DNA of 64,000 nt from Fredericiella sp963839515 (GCA_963839515.1 CAWIVN010000014.1:124001-188000); one strand, 5' to 3'; shown: positions 23,436-32,917, counted from the stretch's first letter. Translations and numbers: made by a program. The notes: generated by a model from the letters alone, not told the origin.

Positions 23436-25466
23436 ATGACACTGAGCGAAGGCCAACTTCTGCAAGGGCGCTACCGAATCGAACACTTGGTGGCGCGCGG
23501 TGGATATGGGGCTGTCTACAAAGCCTTCGACACGACACTCAATCGTATCTGCGCCGTCAAAGAAAATCTGGCATTTGGCCCACATGCGGAGCGCCAGTTT
23601 GAGCGGGAAGCGCAACTTCTGGCCCGCCTGCACCATCCCAACTTGCCGCGCGTGATCGATCACTTCCTATTACCCGAATGTGGCCAATACCTCGTGATGG
23701 ATTATGTAGAAGGACGCAATCTCCAAGAGATCTTGCGCCATCGCCTGCGTCCCTTTAACCAAGACGAGGCACTGGAAGTCATCTACCAGGTTTGTGCGGC
23801 GTTAACCTATCTTCATAATCAGGCGCCGCCCATTGTACACCGAGATGTAAAACCGCAAAATATCATTGTTACACCTGGCGGCCCGGTGATGCTGGTCGAC
23901 TTTGGCATCTCAAAGGTGGTATACGGGGAGGGGGATACAATGACGGGGGCACGCGGTGTCTCGCCCGGCTTTGCGGCGCCCGAGCAGTACGGCATGGCGC
24001 CGGCTGACGCGCGCAGCGACGTGTACGCTGTGGGCGCGACACTGTACACTTTGTTGACCTGTCAAGTGCCTGTCGATTCGTTGCAGCGCTTGACCAACCA
24101 AGTAGTACTACCTTCTATTCATCAATTTAACGGCGGTGTCAGCCCCGCAGTCGAGCAGGTCGTCTACAAGGCACTGGAACCATCGGTTACGCAACGCCTG
24201 CCGTCTATCGACCTGTTGCAGCAGGCATTGCACACTGCGCAAAGTGGCTCCAAGCGTACCGGCAGCACACGACGACGCTCGCCCTCGTTGGCCGTCATGT
24301 TCGTGGGGAGTGTAGCGCTGGCAGTCATCGTGATGATCGGCATGCTGCGCACCAGCCTAGGAAGCGCGCTTTTTCCGACCGGAGAAGTAACGGCGCCACG
24401 TGCAGCATTGTCGCCCTCGCTCACCGTGCTGCCGAATGCCTCGCGAGCAGGCTCTACAGCAACGGCGACAGCATCGCCAAGTGCCACCGTCTCTGTGCGA
24501 CCGACGAATGCACCGACGAACGTTGCGGTGCAAGCTCCCATCCCGGGCGCAACGCAGACACCGACACCCGGTCAGACGGCCACGCCAATGTCGACGTCGA
24601 CACCAGTTCCGACAGTGCCGCCGGCACTGCCGCCAACTATTGCGCCACCTCCAACGCCGCTGGGCGGTGGCGGCATGATCATCTTTGATGCCGAACAAGA
24701 TGGTCGCCGCGACATCTACCGCATCGCCCCGGACAGGTCCGGAATGGTTGACCTGACGAACAACCCGGCGGATGACTGGATCGGATCGCTCTCGCCCGAC
24801 GGCCGCTGGCTGCTCTTCTCCTCCGATCGCAGCGGCAACTGGGAAATTCATGCCCAGGATACCGAACAAGGTCTTGTTTCACGCCTTACCGATGATCCTG
24901 CCGAGGACCACGATCCAGCCTGGTCACCAAACGGAGAACGAATTCTCTTTCATTCCAACCGCAGCGATGGGGTTTGGCGGCTATACACCATGGCCCCTAA
25001 CGGTTCCGACGTGCGCGTGTTGACGCACGACCCACGCGGCTCGTGGGCGGGAGCCTGGTCGCCAGATGGCAGCAAGATTGTCTTTTCCGCCAACTTCGCT
25101 AAGCCAGGCGATATCTACGTCATGAATTCCGACGGCAGCAACGTGGTGAACCTTACCAACAGCGAGGCGCACGAAAGCACTGCGCATTGGTCGCCAGACG
25201 GCGAACACATCGCTTTCTACTCCGAGCGCGATGGCAATCGCGAAATCTACATGATGGATGCCGACGGCAGCAACCCGGTGCGCTTGACGGAAGACACAAG
25301 TACCGATACGACACCCAACTGGTCACCCGACGGCCAACACATCGTGTTTGCAAGCGATCGCCATGGCAATATGGACTTGTATCGGCTGGACCTGGCTACC
25401 GACAGCATTACGCAACTTACCGACGACACCTTCGTGGAGGGCAGCCCTTTCTGGGCACCATATTAA
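23436..25466 (+). CDS. Receptor-like Ser/Thr protein kinase with extracellular TolB propeller
   Basis: The 676-residue protein has a cytoplasmic PknB-type kinase (about residues 12-265): glycine loop ARGGYGAVYKA, the Lys in CAVKEN, catalytic IVHRDVKPQNIIV, the DFG Asp in MLVDFGIS, and GFAAPEQYG. One membrane span (about 286-306) and a Thr/Pro-rich linker (to about 410) follow. The outside part (414-676) is a TolB-like propeller of about six repeats with WSPDG and DIY/EIY motifs. It is thus a single-pass receptor kinase, the propeller probably binding a ligand or cell-wall component. No Shine-Dalgarno is visible before ATG 23436. The FHA regulator gene begins 2 bases after its stop. Confidence 0.93.
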   Translation: MTLSEGQLLQGRYRIEHLVARGGYGAVYKAFDTTLNRICAVKENLAFGPHAERQFEREAQLLARLHHPNLPRVIDHFLLPECGQYLVMDYVEGRNLQEILRHRLRPFNQDEALEVIYQVCAALTYLHNQAPPIVHRDVKPQNIIVTPGGPVMLVDFGISKVVYGEGDTMTGARGVSPGFAAPEQYGMAPADARSDVYAVGATLYTLLTCQVPVDSLQRLTNQVVLPSIHQFNGGVSPAVEQVVYKALEPSVTQRLPSIDLLQQALHTAQSGSKRTGSTRRRSPSLAVMFVGSVALAVIVMIGMLRTSLGSALFPTGEVTAPRAALSPSLTVLPNASRAGSTATATASPSATVSVRPTNAPTNVAVQAPIPGATQTPTPGQTATPMSTSTPVPTVPPALPPTIAPPPTPLGGGGMIIFDAEQDGRRDIYRIAPDRSGMVDLTNNPADDWIGSLSPDGRWLLFSSDRSGNWEIHAQDTEQGLVSRLTDDPAEDHDPAWSPNGERILFHSNRSDGVWRLYTMAPNGSDVRVLTHDPRGSWAGAWSPDGSKIVFSANFAKPGDIYVMNSDGSNVVNLTNSEAHESTAHWSPDGEHIAFYSERDGNREIYMMDADGSNPVRLTEDTSTDTTPNWSPDGQHIVFASDRHGNMDLYRLDLATDSITQLTDDTFVEGSPFWAPY

Positions 25467-25468
25467 CT

Positions 25469-26125
25469 ATGTTGCATCCCCAGCTGCGAATCGAGCAGGT
25501 TGCGCCGGCATTCGAGCAAGTGTTACCGCCGGGTGCCGAAATCACGCTTCACTCGTTGCCGTTTACGATCGGCCGCGGCTTTGCCAATCAGCTGCGCGTC
25601 GAGCATCCGGACGTGTCGCGGCGTCATGCCTGCCTGCGCCTGCATGATGACTATTATGTTGTGGAGGATCTCGGCAGCCGCAACGGCACACTGGTCAACG
25701 GCGTGCGCTTGGCGGCAGGAGAGCAGCGCCGGCTGCAGGACGGCGACACGATCCAACTGGCGAGCGCCATCAGCATGGTTTTTGCCGATCCGTTTGTGAC
25801 CCAGGAGCAGGCGGACGTACGGCCAATGAGGGTGCACGGCCTCTGGTTAGACCCGCAAACGCAGATCGTGCTGGTAGGCAGTGAACGTGTCGAACTGCCT
25901 GCGCAGCAGTACCGCCTGCTGGCGTTGCTATATATGCGAGGCGGAGCGGTCGTTTCGCGCCAGGAGATCGCCGAGGCACTTTGGTCAATCGGCGTGGAAC
26001 TGACCGAACAGATGATCGACAATACTGTCTCGCGCCTGCGCGCCAACTTGCAGAAGGTTGATGCGAACCATGAGTATGTCGTCACAGTGCGCGGGCGGGG
26101 CTATCAGTTTGTGCAAGTGAAGTAG
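25469..26125 (+). CDS. FHA domain fused to a winged-helix DNA-binding domain
   Basis: The 218-residue protein has an N-terminal FHA domain (about residues 20-105) with the phosphothreonine-binding motifs TIGRG, DVSRRHACLRL and LGSRNGTLVNG. The C-terminal half (about 120-217) is an OmpR-type trans-reg-C winged helix: ELPAQQYRLLALLY, VSRQEIAEALW, NTVSRLRANLQK and VRGRGYQF. FHA domains read phosphothreonine, so the upstream kinase is the obvious partner: phosphorylation could control DNA binding. The order FHA-HTH is the reverse of mycobacterial EmbR. ATG 25469 is 2 bases after the kinase stop; the two must be cotranscribed. Confidence 0.9.
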   Translation: MLHPQLRIEQVAPAFEQVLPPGAEITLHSLPFTIGRGFANQLRVEHPDVSRRHACLRLHDDYYVVEDLGSRNGTLVNGVRLAAGEQRRLQDGDTIQLASAISMVFADPFVTQEQADVRPMRVHGLWLDPQTQIVLVGSERVELPAQQYRLLALLYMRGGAVVSRQEIAEALWSIGVELTEQMIDNTVSRLRANLQKVDANHEYVVTVRGRGYQFVQVK

Positions 26126-26126
26126 G

Positions 26127-26147
26127 GCGTGGGGCGGGCTCCCACGC
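26127..26147 (+). other. Hairpin after the FHA regulator gene
   Basis: GCGTGGG, a 7-base loop and CCCACGC directly follow the stop codon. There is no T-run, so it is at most a weak or factor-assisted terminator of the kinase operon. Confidence 0.4.
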
Positions 26148-26299
26148 ATGTGCTGCTGGGGTAGACTGACAGGCTGCGAGGCTGGCGGATAGGTTCGTGA
26201 CAGGTACACATGCCGGTTGTGTGCTACTATCAGGGCGGTGAGGCACTGCCGCTGTCCCTGGTTGATTCCTTGTCAATGCAGAAAAGGACACTGTGACTT

Positions 26300-28183
26300 G
26301 TGAGCGTCTTAGGTGATGTGGCTTGGCAGCAATGGCTGTTCCTGGCAGTTGCATCGCTCGCATTTCTTGGCCCAGGCTTGGCGCTTGTGGCTTGGGGGCT
26401 GCAGATCGGTCGCCGGCTTGACCTTACTCAGGAGCTAATCGTCAGTTTTGCGCTCAGCCTTTCGCTGTGGGCCGTGTTGTTTAGCGCACTTACCCTCATT
26501 GATTTGGCCCTGCCGCCGTCTTCCGCCTGGTTGATTGCCCTGGCCGGATGGCTTATCTATGGCTGGGCCTTGTGGCGCAGGCGCGCTGCAACGCTTGCAC
26601 CACTGCTTGAAAATAACGAGCGTCTTTCCACTGTCCTGCTCTGGATCGTTGTCGCTGCGACGGCCGCGGTCAGCCTGTGGGCGGTGCGTGAGGTGGTCGT
26701 GCAGCCGGGCAGCGATGGTTACCATCATACGTTGATTGCGCAGACAATTGCAGAACAGGGCAAGCTGCCCGATGGCCTGACGCCACTGACGCCTTTATTA
26801 ACCTTTACCTATCATTTTGGCTACCATGTCTTTGTAGCCGTAATGCAATGGATGACTGGCATCTCGGTCGTGGCATTGGTGCCGATCCTGGCGCAGTTGC
26901 TCAAGGCGGCTGCTGCGCTGGCCGTGGCGTTTTTAACAGAAGCCATCGGGGGGCGCCGGGTAGGGTCAGTCGTGGCGGCTGCCGTGACCGGGTTGATCTG
27001 CGTCTTTCCCGCCTATTATGTGAACTGGGGACGCAATACACAGGTTACGGGCCTTGTCATTCTATGCGTGTTGTTGGGCTTGATTTGGCTTTGGTGCCGG
27101 GCGCGGGCTGCTTGGAGAACGGCCGGTTTGATCGTGCTGCTGGCTGTGGGGCTGGCCTTGGCGCATTATCGGGTCACGCTGATGGCTGCGCTTGGCTGCC
27201 TTGTCATCATTGTGGCCGGCGGCTGGCAGGCGCGTTGGCGCTGGCCAGAGTGGCGCACGCGCAGCATATATGGGGCTGCCATGGTTGCTGGCTCCCTGAT
27301 CTTGGCTCTGCCCTGGCTTTGGCACGTGCGCAGCAACCAGGGCGTCGGCTACGCGGCGGTCGTGCCGGCGCCGAAGGCCACATTTTTTGAACTGGGACGG
27401 CTAGGCGCACTGGTTTTGGCTTACCCTACCAACACTCTCTTGCTCCTGTTACTTGCCGTCGCGCTGACCTGGGGCTTGTGGAAGCGATCGCTTGGCGTGT
27501 GGGTCATGGCGTGTTGGGCCTTGTTGTTGTACGTGGTCTCGCAGCCGTGGGCGGCCAACCAATATATGGATACGATCAGTGTCGTGCAGTCGCTGTTTGT
27601 GCCTGGATCCGTGGTAATCGGTCTGGCGGCGGCCTTGTTTTGCGAACTGGACAGTGCAGGCGGGCGCTGGCGTCACTGGCTGGTGGCCATCGTTACTGTC
27701 CTGCTCAGCCTGATCGGAGTCGATAGCATCAGCCGGATCGTTGAACCCGGGGCGCCCTATGTGCTGGCTCAAGACCTGCCTGCTGTGCGCTGGGTGAGTA
27801 ATCACACCCCGGCAGATGCACTGTTCATGGTCAATACATTTTCTTTCGATTTCATGCCCGAATATGTAATCGGCTCTGATGCCGGGGGATGGCTGCCTGT
27901 GTTGGCTAAGCGCCGAGCCGTTACAGCGCCTATGACCTATCCGATCGAACGCAGCCAGATCGAAGGGTATCCACAACAGATCCGGCAATTGGCTGATCTG
28001 AGTGGTGATCTTGCCACCCCCAGGGCAGTTGAAAAACTGCGCTCACTTGGCGTCACTCATGTCTTTGTCGGCCAGCGTGGGGGCCCAATCCAGGTGGACA
28101 AGCTATTGGCCTCGCCTGATTACGAGTTGCTATACCATGATAACGGCGTCTACGTGTTCCGTTTGAGCGCGGGGAGTTCGTGA
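26300..28183 (+). CDS. Polytopic membrane protein, GT-C glycosyltransferase-like
   Basis: The 627-residue protein has about a dozen hydrophobic helices across residues 1-480, followed by a soluble C-terminal part. The loop after the third or fourth helix has PGSDGYHHTLIAQTI and FTYHFGYHVFV, reminiscent of the acidic/aromatic first outer loop of GT-C glycosyltransferases that use polyprenyl-phosphate sugars; a strict DxD is absent. The C-terminal 150 residues (PADALFMVNTFSFDFMPEY, VTHVFVGQRGG) resemble the extracytoplasmic domain of these enzymes. The gene starts with GTG 26300 and has a weak AAGGA upstream. The next gene overlaps its stop (TGATG). Role in sugar transfer is inferred. Confidence 0.6.
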   Translation: MSVLGDVAWQQWLFLAVASLAFLGPGLALVAWGLQIGRRLDLTQELIVSFALSLSLWAVLFSALTLIDLALPPSSAWLIALAGWLIYGWALWRRRAATLAPLLENNERLSTVLLWIVVAATAAVSLWAVREVVVQPGSDGYHHTLIAQTIAEQGKLPDGLTPLTPLLTFTYHFGYHVFVAVMQWMTGISVVALVPILAQLLKAAAALAVAFLTEAIGGRRVGSVVAAAVTGLICVFPAYYVNWGRNTQVTGLVILCVLLGLIWLWCRARAAWRTAGLIVLLAVGLALAHYRVTLMAALGCLVIIVAGGWQARWRWPEWRTRSIYGAAMVAGSLILALPWLWHVRSNQGVGYAAVVPAPKATFFELGRLGALVLAYPTNTLLLLLLAVALTWGLWKRSLGVWVMACWALLLYVVSQPWAANQYMDTISVVQSLFVPGSVVIGLAAALFCELDSAGGRWRHWLVAIVTVLLSLIGVDSISRIVEPGAPYVLAQDLPAVRWVSNHTPADALFMVNTFSFDFMPEYVIGSDAGGWLPVLAKRRAVTAPMTYPIERSQIEGYPQQIRQLADLSGDLATPRAVEKLRSLGVTHVFVGQRGGPIQVDKLLASPDYELLYHDNGVYVFRLSAGSS

Positions 28184-29304
28184 TGAAACGCGGTCAGATT
28201 TCATCGATACTGATTCTGATGGCGCTACTATGCGGGGTTTTGCCGGCAGCCGGGGCGCCGGTTCAGAACGTCAAAGTGCACCTGCCATTCATCCAGCGCA
28301 GTGTTCCACCCCACCCCAATGCACCAATGCTGCGGCTAGTAGGCCAAGCAGGCTTTGATCACCTGGGCGATGCCTGTGGCTGGGACGCGGGCGTGTTAGC
28401 GTCGGGGTGGGCAAAGATGTGGGAAGCGACTGGCGACGAGCAGTACTGGGACTGGTTGCGCAACTGGCTTGACGGCTGCCTGGCGCGCAGCATCAAAATC
28501 GAGCATGTTAATGATGTGCCGCTGGCCTATGCGGCAGCCGTGGTCAATGCCCGCGCTCCGCGAGCCGACTACATGGCGCTGGTTAACGAGGGGGCGGACT
28601 ATATATTCAACCGCGCCCCGCGCAGCCAAGATGGCGCCTTGATCCACTTGGCGAACATGGTATGGGATGATACGCTGGTTGTCGTCATCCCTTTCCTGCT
28701 CAGACTGTGGGACGACACAGGCGATGCACACTACCTAGATGAAGCCGTCGCGCAAGTGCAAAGGCATGCTGCTCATTTGCAGGATGGAGCGACCGGGCTC
28801 TACCGTCACGCCTGGTCCGAACCCGCTAACACCTTCAGCGGACCATTCTACTGGGGGCGCGGCAATGGTTGGGTTATATGGGCACAGGCTGAGCTGCTGG
28901 TCGCCCTGCCGACCGGTGACGCCAGGCAACCCGCGCTGCTGGACCAGTTTCTACGCCAGGCGACGGCATTGGTAAGCAGGCAGGCGCCCGGCGGCATGTG
29001 GCACACGATTGTCACCCGCAGCGACTTCTACTTGGAAACGTCGGCCACGGCACTGATTACCGCCGGCTTAACGACGGCAGCCGTGCACGGCATGTTCAAC
29101 GGCCAGGCCGCCGATGCGGCGGCCAACGGACGTAACGTCGTCTGGCGGCAGGTGGGGGCAGATGGCGTCGTGGCCGGCGTCTCGGGGCCGACGGGACCGA
29201 TGAGCGAAGAGTCGGCTTACAATACCATTCCAATTGAAGAATTTAATCTTTACGGACAAGGCGCCGTGTTATTGATGGGGGCAGCCTCGATGTCTGTTCC
29301 TTAG
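28183..29304 (+). CDS. Secreted six-hairpin glycoside hydrolase, GH88/GH105-like
   Basis: A signal peptide (residues 1-26, ending PAAGAPV) is followed by VHLPFIQRS, the short motif shared with other exported proteins here. The remainder (about 45-370) is an alpha/alpha-barrel of the GH88/GH105 type (unsaturated glucuronyl and rhamnogalacturonyl hydrolases): WDAGVLASGWAKMW, MVWDDTLVVVIPFLLR, and the characteristic YWGRGNGWVIWAQAELL and FYLETSATA. Such enzymes cleave the unsaturated sugar left by polysaccharide lyases. ATG 28183 overlaps the preceding stop codon by one base. The assigned fold is firm; the exact family and substrate are not. Confidence 0.75.
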   Translation: MKRGQISSILILMALLCGVLPAAGAPVQNVKVHLPFIQRSVPPHPNAPMLRLVGQAGFDHLGDACGWDAGVLASGWAKMWEATGDEQYWDWLRNWLDGCLARSIKIEHVNDVPLAYAAAVVNARAPRADYMALVNEGADYIFNRAPRSQDGALIHLANMVWDDTLVVVIPFLLRLWDDTGDAHYLDEAVAQVQRHAAHLQDGATGLYRHAWSEPANTFSGPFYWGRGNGWVIWAQAELLVALPTGDARQPALLDQFLRQATALVSRQAPGGMWHTIVTRSDFYLETSATALITAGLTTAAVHGMFNGQAADAAANGRNVVWRQVGADGVVAGVSGPTGPMSEESAYNTIPIEEFNLYGQGAVLLMGAASMSVP

Positions 29305-29353
29305 CCGCGGCTTCACTTGTTCGCTCGACTCTTGGGACCCGATAGGAGGATGT

Positions 29354-30931
29354 ATGCGTACCCGTTTTGCGATCAGTCTTGCCTTTCTGTTTCTTATCGC
29401 CATGCTGGCGGCTTTTCCTGCGGTTGAGGCAATCGGCGCAAGTCCAGCCACAGCCGAGGCGAACGGCATCCTCCCGACGCCAACGCCCCAGTTGACTCCA
29501 TTGTCCATGCCTGCACCCGCGTCAGAGGTTGCGCTACCTGAGCATGCCGACCTTGCGGTGGAGAACACAGCCACCTTGCCGGCGGAGGAACTGCCGGTGC
29601 CGACGTTTATTCCAGTGCTGATGCGCAAGTTCCGGCCGCATGCCTCGATGTTGGGTGTGGCCCTGGAAGGTTACTTTGATGCCGCTGGCTGGCAGCAGAC
29701 GCTCGCTTTACATCCCCGCTATGTCCGCCGCTGGCAGCATATCGCATGGCAGGATGTCGAGCCTCAGCAAGGCGAGTATCGCTGGGAGATGTTGGCCGGG
29801 TTGGAGGATGAGCTTAAGAATGCTGAAACGCGTGGAGTTGTGCCTATTCTCAACGTGCAGATGACGCCAGAGTGGGCACAGAAACACAAGGGCAACGCTT
29901 GCGGCCCGATTGCCGCCGACAAGTTGGACGCCTTCGCCGCCTTCATGGAACGGCTTGTGCAGCGTTATGGAGCCGACAGCGAGTTTGGCGTTCGCTATTG
30001 GCAGATCGGTAATGAGCCGGATATCGCTATCGGTATCGTGCCCGGCAACAGCGTGTTTGGCTGTTGGGGAGATTTGGGTGATGCCTTTTACGGTGGTGGG
30101 TACTATGGCGAGATGCTCAAGGTCGTCTACCCGCGTATTAAGGCAGCCGACCCCCAGGCGCAAGTAATGGTGGGCGGGCTGCTGCTGGAATGTGACCCGT
30201 ACACAATGACGGTCCCAGAAACCTGTGTGAATGAGGATCGGCTGCAGTCGGGTTACTTCCTGGAAGGTATCCTCAAATCCGGTGCTGGCAGTTATTTCGA
30301 CATATTGGACATACACGGCTATGGTGAACTGCGCATGGACTTGCCGTCACGCATGAACAGCCAATATCACTGGAGCCCTGCCGTAGGGGGCACTGGCTTG
30401 CCGGAGAAGGTAGCGTTTGTACGGCGTCTCTTGGCACAGTACGGCCAGCCGGACAAGCCCATCATGGCCACCGAACTGGCACTCAAGTGCGAAGAACGAG
30501 GTCCCAATTGTGAGGATGCCGGCGCAGCGTATATCCCACGTGTGGTTGCCGAGGCGCATCAACTGGGCTTGGCCGGAACCGTTTATTATGCACTGATTAC
30601 AGAGTTCAAGTACAAAGGGTTGCTGCTGCCCGACTTGACGCCAAAGCAGCAGTATTGGGCTTATCAGTTCCTGGCCTCACAGTTGAGCTGGGTGGAGTAC
30701 GTCAAGCCGGTGGACCACTTTCCCGGAGTGAGTGGCGCCGAATTCAACCGGAGCCGACTGCGCCGGCTCTGGATTCTCTGGTCAACCAATGGGATGGACC
30801 AAGGCCTTACTCCTCCGGCGGATTTTGTGCAAGCGTTTGATAAGTATGGTAATGTGCTGCCTCAGAGCGACGGCAAGCTGATAGTTGGATGGTCCCCCAT
30901 CTATGTGTATCTAAAGTCCGAGAATAAGTAG
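29354..30931 (+). CDS. Secreted clan GH-A glycoside hydrolase
   Basis: Signal peptide at residues 1-25, then a Thr/Pro/Glu-rich stretch and FIPVLMRKFRPH, another case of the short LP-type motif. The catalytic domain (about residues 95-430) is a TIM barrel of clan A (GH5/GH39-like): YVRRWQHIAWQDVEPQQG, PILNVQMTPEWAQ, acid/base Glu in YWQIGNEPDIA, ILDIHGYG and the probable nucleophile Glu in PIMATELAL. Three or four Cys (CGPIA, FGCWG, LLECD, VPETC, KCEERGPNC) suggest disulfides. ATG 29354 has AGGAGGATGT upstream. The family is close to that of the anchored protein at 41648. Confidence 0.8.
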   Translation: MRTRFAISLAFLFLIAMLAAFPAVEAIGASPATAEANGILPTPTPQLTPLSMPAPASEVALPEHADLAVENTATLPAEELPVPTFIPVLMRKFRPHASMLGVALEGYFDAAGWQQTLALHPRYVRRWQHIAWQDVEPQQGEYRWEMLAGLEDELKNAETRGVVPILNVQMTPEWAQKHKGNACGPIAADKLDAFAAFMERLVQRYGADSEFGVRYWQIGNEPDIAIGIVPGNSVFGCWGDLGDAFYGGGYYGEMLKVVYPRIKAADPQAQVMVGGLLLECDPYTMTVPETCVNEDRLQSGYFLEGILKSGAGSYFDILDIHGYGELRMDLPSRMNSQYHWSPAVGGTGLPEKVAFVRRLLAQYGQPDKPIMATELALKCEERGPNCEDAGAAYIPRVVAEAHQLGLAGTVYYALITEFKYKGLLLPDLTPKQQYWAYQFLASQLSWVEYVKPVDHFPGVSGAEFNRSRLRRLWILWSTNGMDQGLTPPADFVQAFDKYGNVLPQSDGKLIVGWSPIYVYLKSENK

Positions 30932-30941
30932 GCGGAGAGAA

Positions 30942-32138
30942 TTGGTAAGCAGTCATCTGCGCGTCTGCGTGGCCACAACCGTGTTTCCGCGTTGGCCTGG
31001 CCATGGCGAAGGCACATTTATCTGGCAGTTCATCAAGGTGCTGCGCCAGCAACAGATCGAGGTGACTGTAGTCGCCATGCACAGCCCAGGATTGCCTACA
31101 CGTGATAATTGGGAGGGCGTGGAGATTCTACGTCCCCCCTATTGGTGGCCGGCGGGCGCCGAGATGCTGCGCAAGGACGGTGGCGGGCTGCCGATCAACT
31201 TTCGCCGTTACCGGCTTGCGCGGATACAGCTGCCGGCACTGCTGCTGGCGCACGGGGCAGCCATCGTCCGCGCTGCCAGGGGATGCGACTTGATCCATGC
31301 ACATTTCACAGTTTCGGCTGCGGCAGCCTTGGCCATGCAGACATGGCATCGGCTGCCGGTTGTCGTCACGGTGCACGGCAGCGACATCTTCCAGGTGCCA
31401 AAGTTGCCGTTAGGCGCCACATTCACGCGCAATACCTTACGACGATCGGCTGCCGTCACGACGGTCAGCACCGCCTTGTGCGATGCCTGCCTGGCGCTGG
31501 GTGTGCCGGCTGCGCAGCTGCGCGTCGTCTCCAACAGTGTGGATATGGTGGCTTATACCCCGGCGCACCATAGCACATTCGAGGAACGCGAGCCGGTCGT
31601 GCTCTTTGTCGGTTCGTTGATCACGCGTAAAGGCGTCGACACGCTCGTGCGCTCTATGGCCGGTGTGTTACAGGTGTTGCCCGGCTACCGTCTGGTCGTC
31701 GTCGGCGAAGGGCCGGAGCAGGAAAATCTGACCGCCATCGCGGTCAGATTGGGCATCGCTCCCGCCATTGAATTTCCAGGCTTTCTGTCTCAGGCCGGTG
31801 TCGCGCATTGGATGCAGCGCGCACGCTTGTTTGTGCTGCCCTCGAACGAAGAGGGCCAGGGTGTGGTCCTGCTGGAGGCAATGGCCAGCGGCACGCCGGT
31901 GGTGGCCAGCAATGTAGGTGGCATCCCGGAAGTGATGGCTGAAGGGACGGGCCACCTAATTCCGCCAGGTAATGCGCAGGCACTGGCCGCTCAGATACTG
32001 GCCGTGTTGCAAGATCCGGTGCACTGGCAGCAACTCAGCCAGGCGGGACGCCGCCATGTCGAGCAGCACTATTCGCCAGCAGCCATCGGCGCGTGTTATC
32101 GTGATCTGTACGCTTCCGTACTTGCTCATCGCGGCTAG
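30942..32138 (+). CDS. Glycosyltransferase family 4
   Basis: The 398-residue cytoplasmic enzyme is a GT-B fold retaining glycosyltransferase. It has the N-terminal VATTVFPRWPGHGEGTFIW, the acceptor-side HAHFTVSAAAALA and VVTVHGSDIF, and the C-terminal nucleotide-sugar site with LFVGSLITRKGVDTLVRS, VVVGEGPEQ, and the E-x7-E motif in EEGQGVVLLEAMASGTPVVA. The start TTG 30942 has GGAGAG 5 bases upstream, 10 bases after the preceding stop. It is probably part of an exopolysaccharide or glycan-assembly operon with the following methyltransferases. Confidence 0.92.
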   Translation: MVSSHLRVCVATTVFPRWPGHGEGTFIWQFIKVLRQQQIEVTVVAMHSPGLPTRDNWEGVEILRPPYWWPAGAEMLRKDGGGLPINFRRYRLARIQLPALLLAHGAAIVRAARGCDLIHAHFTVSAAAALAMQTWHRLPVVVTVHGSDIFQVPKLPLGATFTRNTLRRSAAVTTVSTALCDACLALGVPAAQLRVVSNSVDMVAYTPAHHSTFEEREPVVLFVGSLITRKGVDTLVRSMAGVLQVLPGYRLVVVGEGPEQENLTAIAVRLGIAPAIEFPGFLSQAGVAHWMQRARLFVLPSNEEGQGVVLLEAMASGTPVVASNVGGIPEVMAEGTGHLIPPGNAQALAAQILAVLQDPVHWQQLSQAGRRHVEQHYSPAAIGACYRDLYASVLAHRG

Positions 32139-32155
32139 AACCTGGACATGGTGCA

Positions 32156-32917
32156 ATGTCGCTGAAACGCTTGTTTGATAAATTTACAGCCGATCCTCTG
32201 GGAACAACGCGCAACTTGTGGCGCAAGGGAGTGGTCGAGCCGTTACGCTATGGCACCGCGCCCAATGCCTACGACGCGCGCCGCTATCGGTCCAACCGAT
32301 TTGCGCGCTATACCGATTCGCTGCGCGGGCCGGGTGACGAAGGCTTGTCCGATGAGGAGAACCGCCGCGAGTACCAGGCGGCCGGTCAACGGTTCTTGGC
32401 CCTATGCCGCAGTCTACCGATCGACTATGCTGCGGCCAATGTCTTGGAGATCGGTCCCGGCACCGGCTATTACACGGAATTGCTGCGGCAGCTGGGCGTG
32501 CGCCGCTATACCGGTCTGGACATTGCCGGTGCCTTCCTGCCGACACTGACTGAACACTTCGGCGGCTTTGCCTTTGCGCAGGCGGACGTCACGCAGCTTC
32601 CGGTGTGCGCAGGGGAAGCTGCCAGCAAGTTTGACCTGATCGTAATCATCGATGTGATCGAACACATCGTCGATCGGAGCGCCTTGGCCGTGGCCCTCGC
32701 CGCGCTGGCCTCACTGCTGACCGCCGATGGGCGGCTCTTACTCGCACCGTTAATGGAATCCAGCCATCGGCACTTATTTTACGTGCACTTCTGGTCGCAA
32801 TCAGACGTGCTGTCCTGCGTGCCGGGCCTACGCCTCGAAGCGATCGCGCCATTTCGGCAGGGGCAGTTGGCGGCACTGCATCTTGCAGTTCAGGGAGGCC
32901 CACCACAAGCGGCCTAG
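32156..32917 (+). CDS. Class I SAM-dependent methyltransferase
   Basis: A 253-residue protein with a Rossmann methyltransferase core: motif I VLEIGPGTGYYTELL, then GLDIAGAFLPTL, a motif II-like DLIVIIDVIEHI and motif III LTADGRLLLAPL. The first 80 residues are a basic helical region. Substrate unknown; the position between glycosyltransferases and other methyltransferases suggests O-methylation of a sugar or lipid-linked glycan. It starts 17 bases after the GT4 stop; no strong ribosome binding site. Confidence 0.85.
   Translation: MSLKRLFDKFTADPLGTTRNLWRKGVVEPLRYGTAPNAYDARRYRSNRFARYTDSLRGPGDEGLSDEENRREYQAAGQRFLALCRSLPIDYAAANVLEIGPGTGYYTELLRQLGVRRYTGLDIAGAFLPTLTEHFGGFAFAQADVTQLPVCAGEAASKFDLIVIIDVIEHIVDRSALAVALAALASLLTADGRLLLAPLMESSHRHLFYVHFWSQSDVLSCVPGLRLEAIAPFRQGQLAALHLAVQGGPPQAA

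Noticed and set aside
25187..25468. N-terminal extension of the FHA protein in the same frame
   Set aside because: It lies completely inside the kinase gene's propeller coding region in another frame; ATG 25469 gives a full FHA domain.
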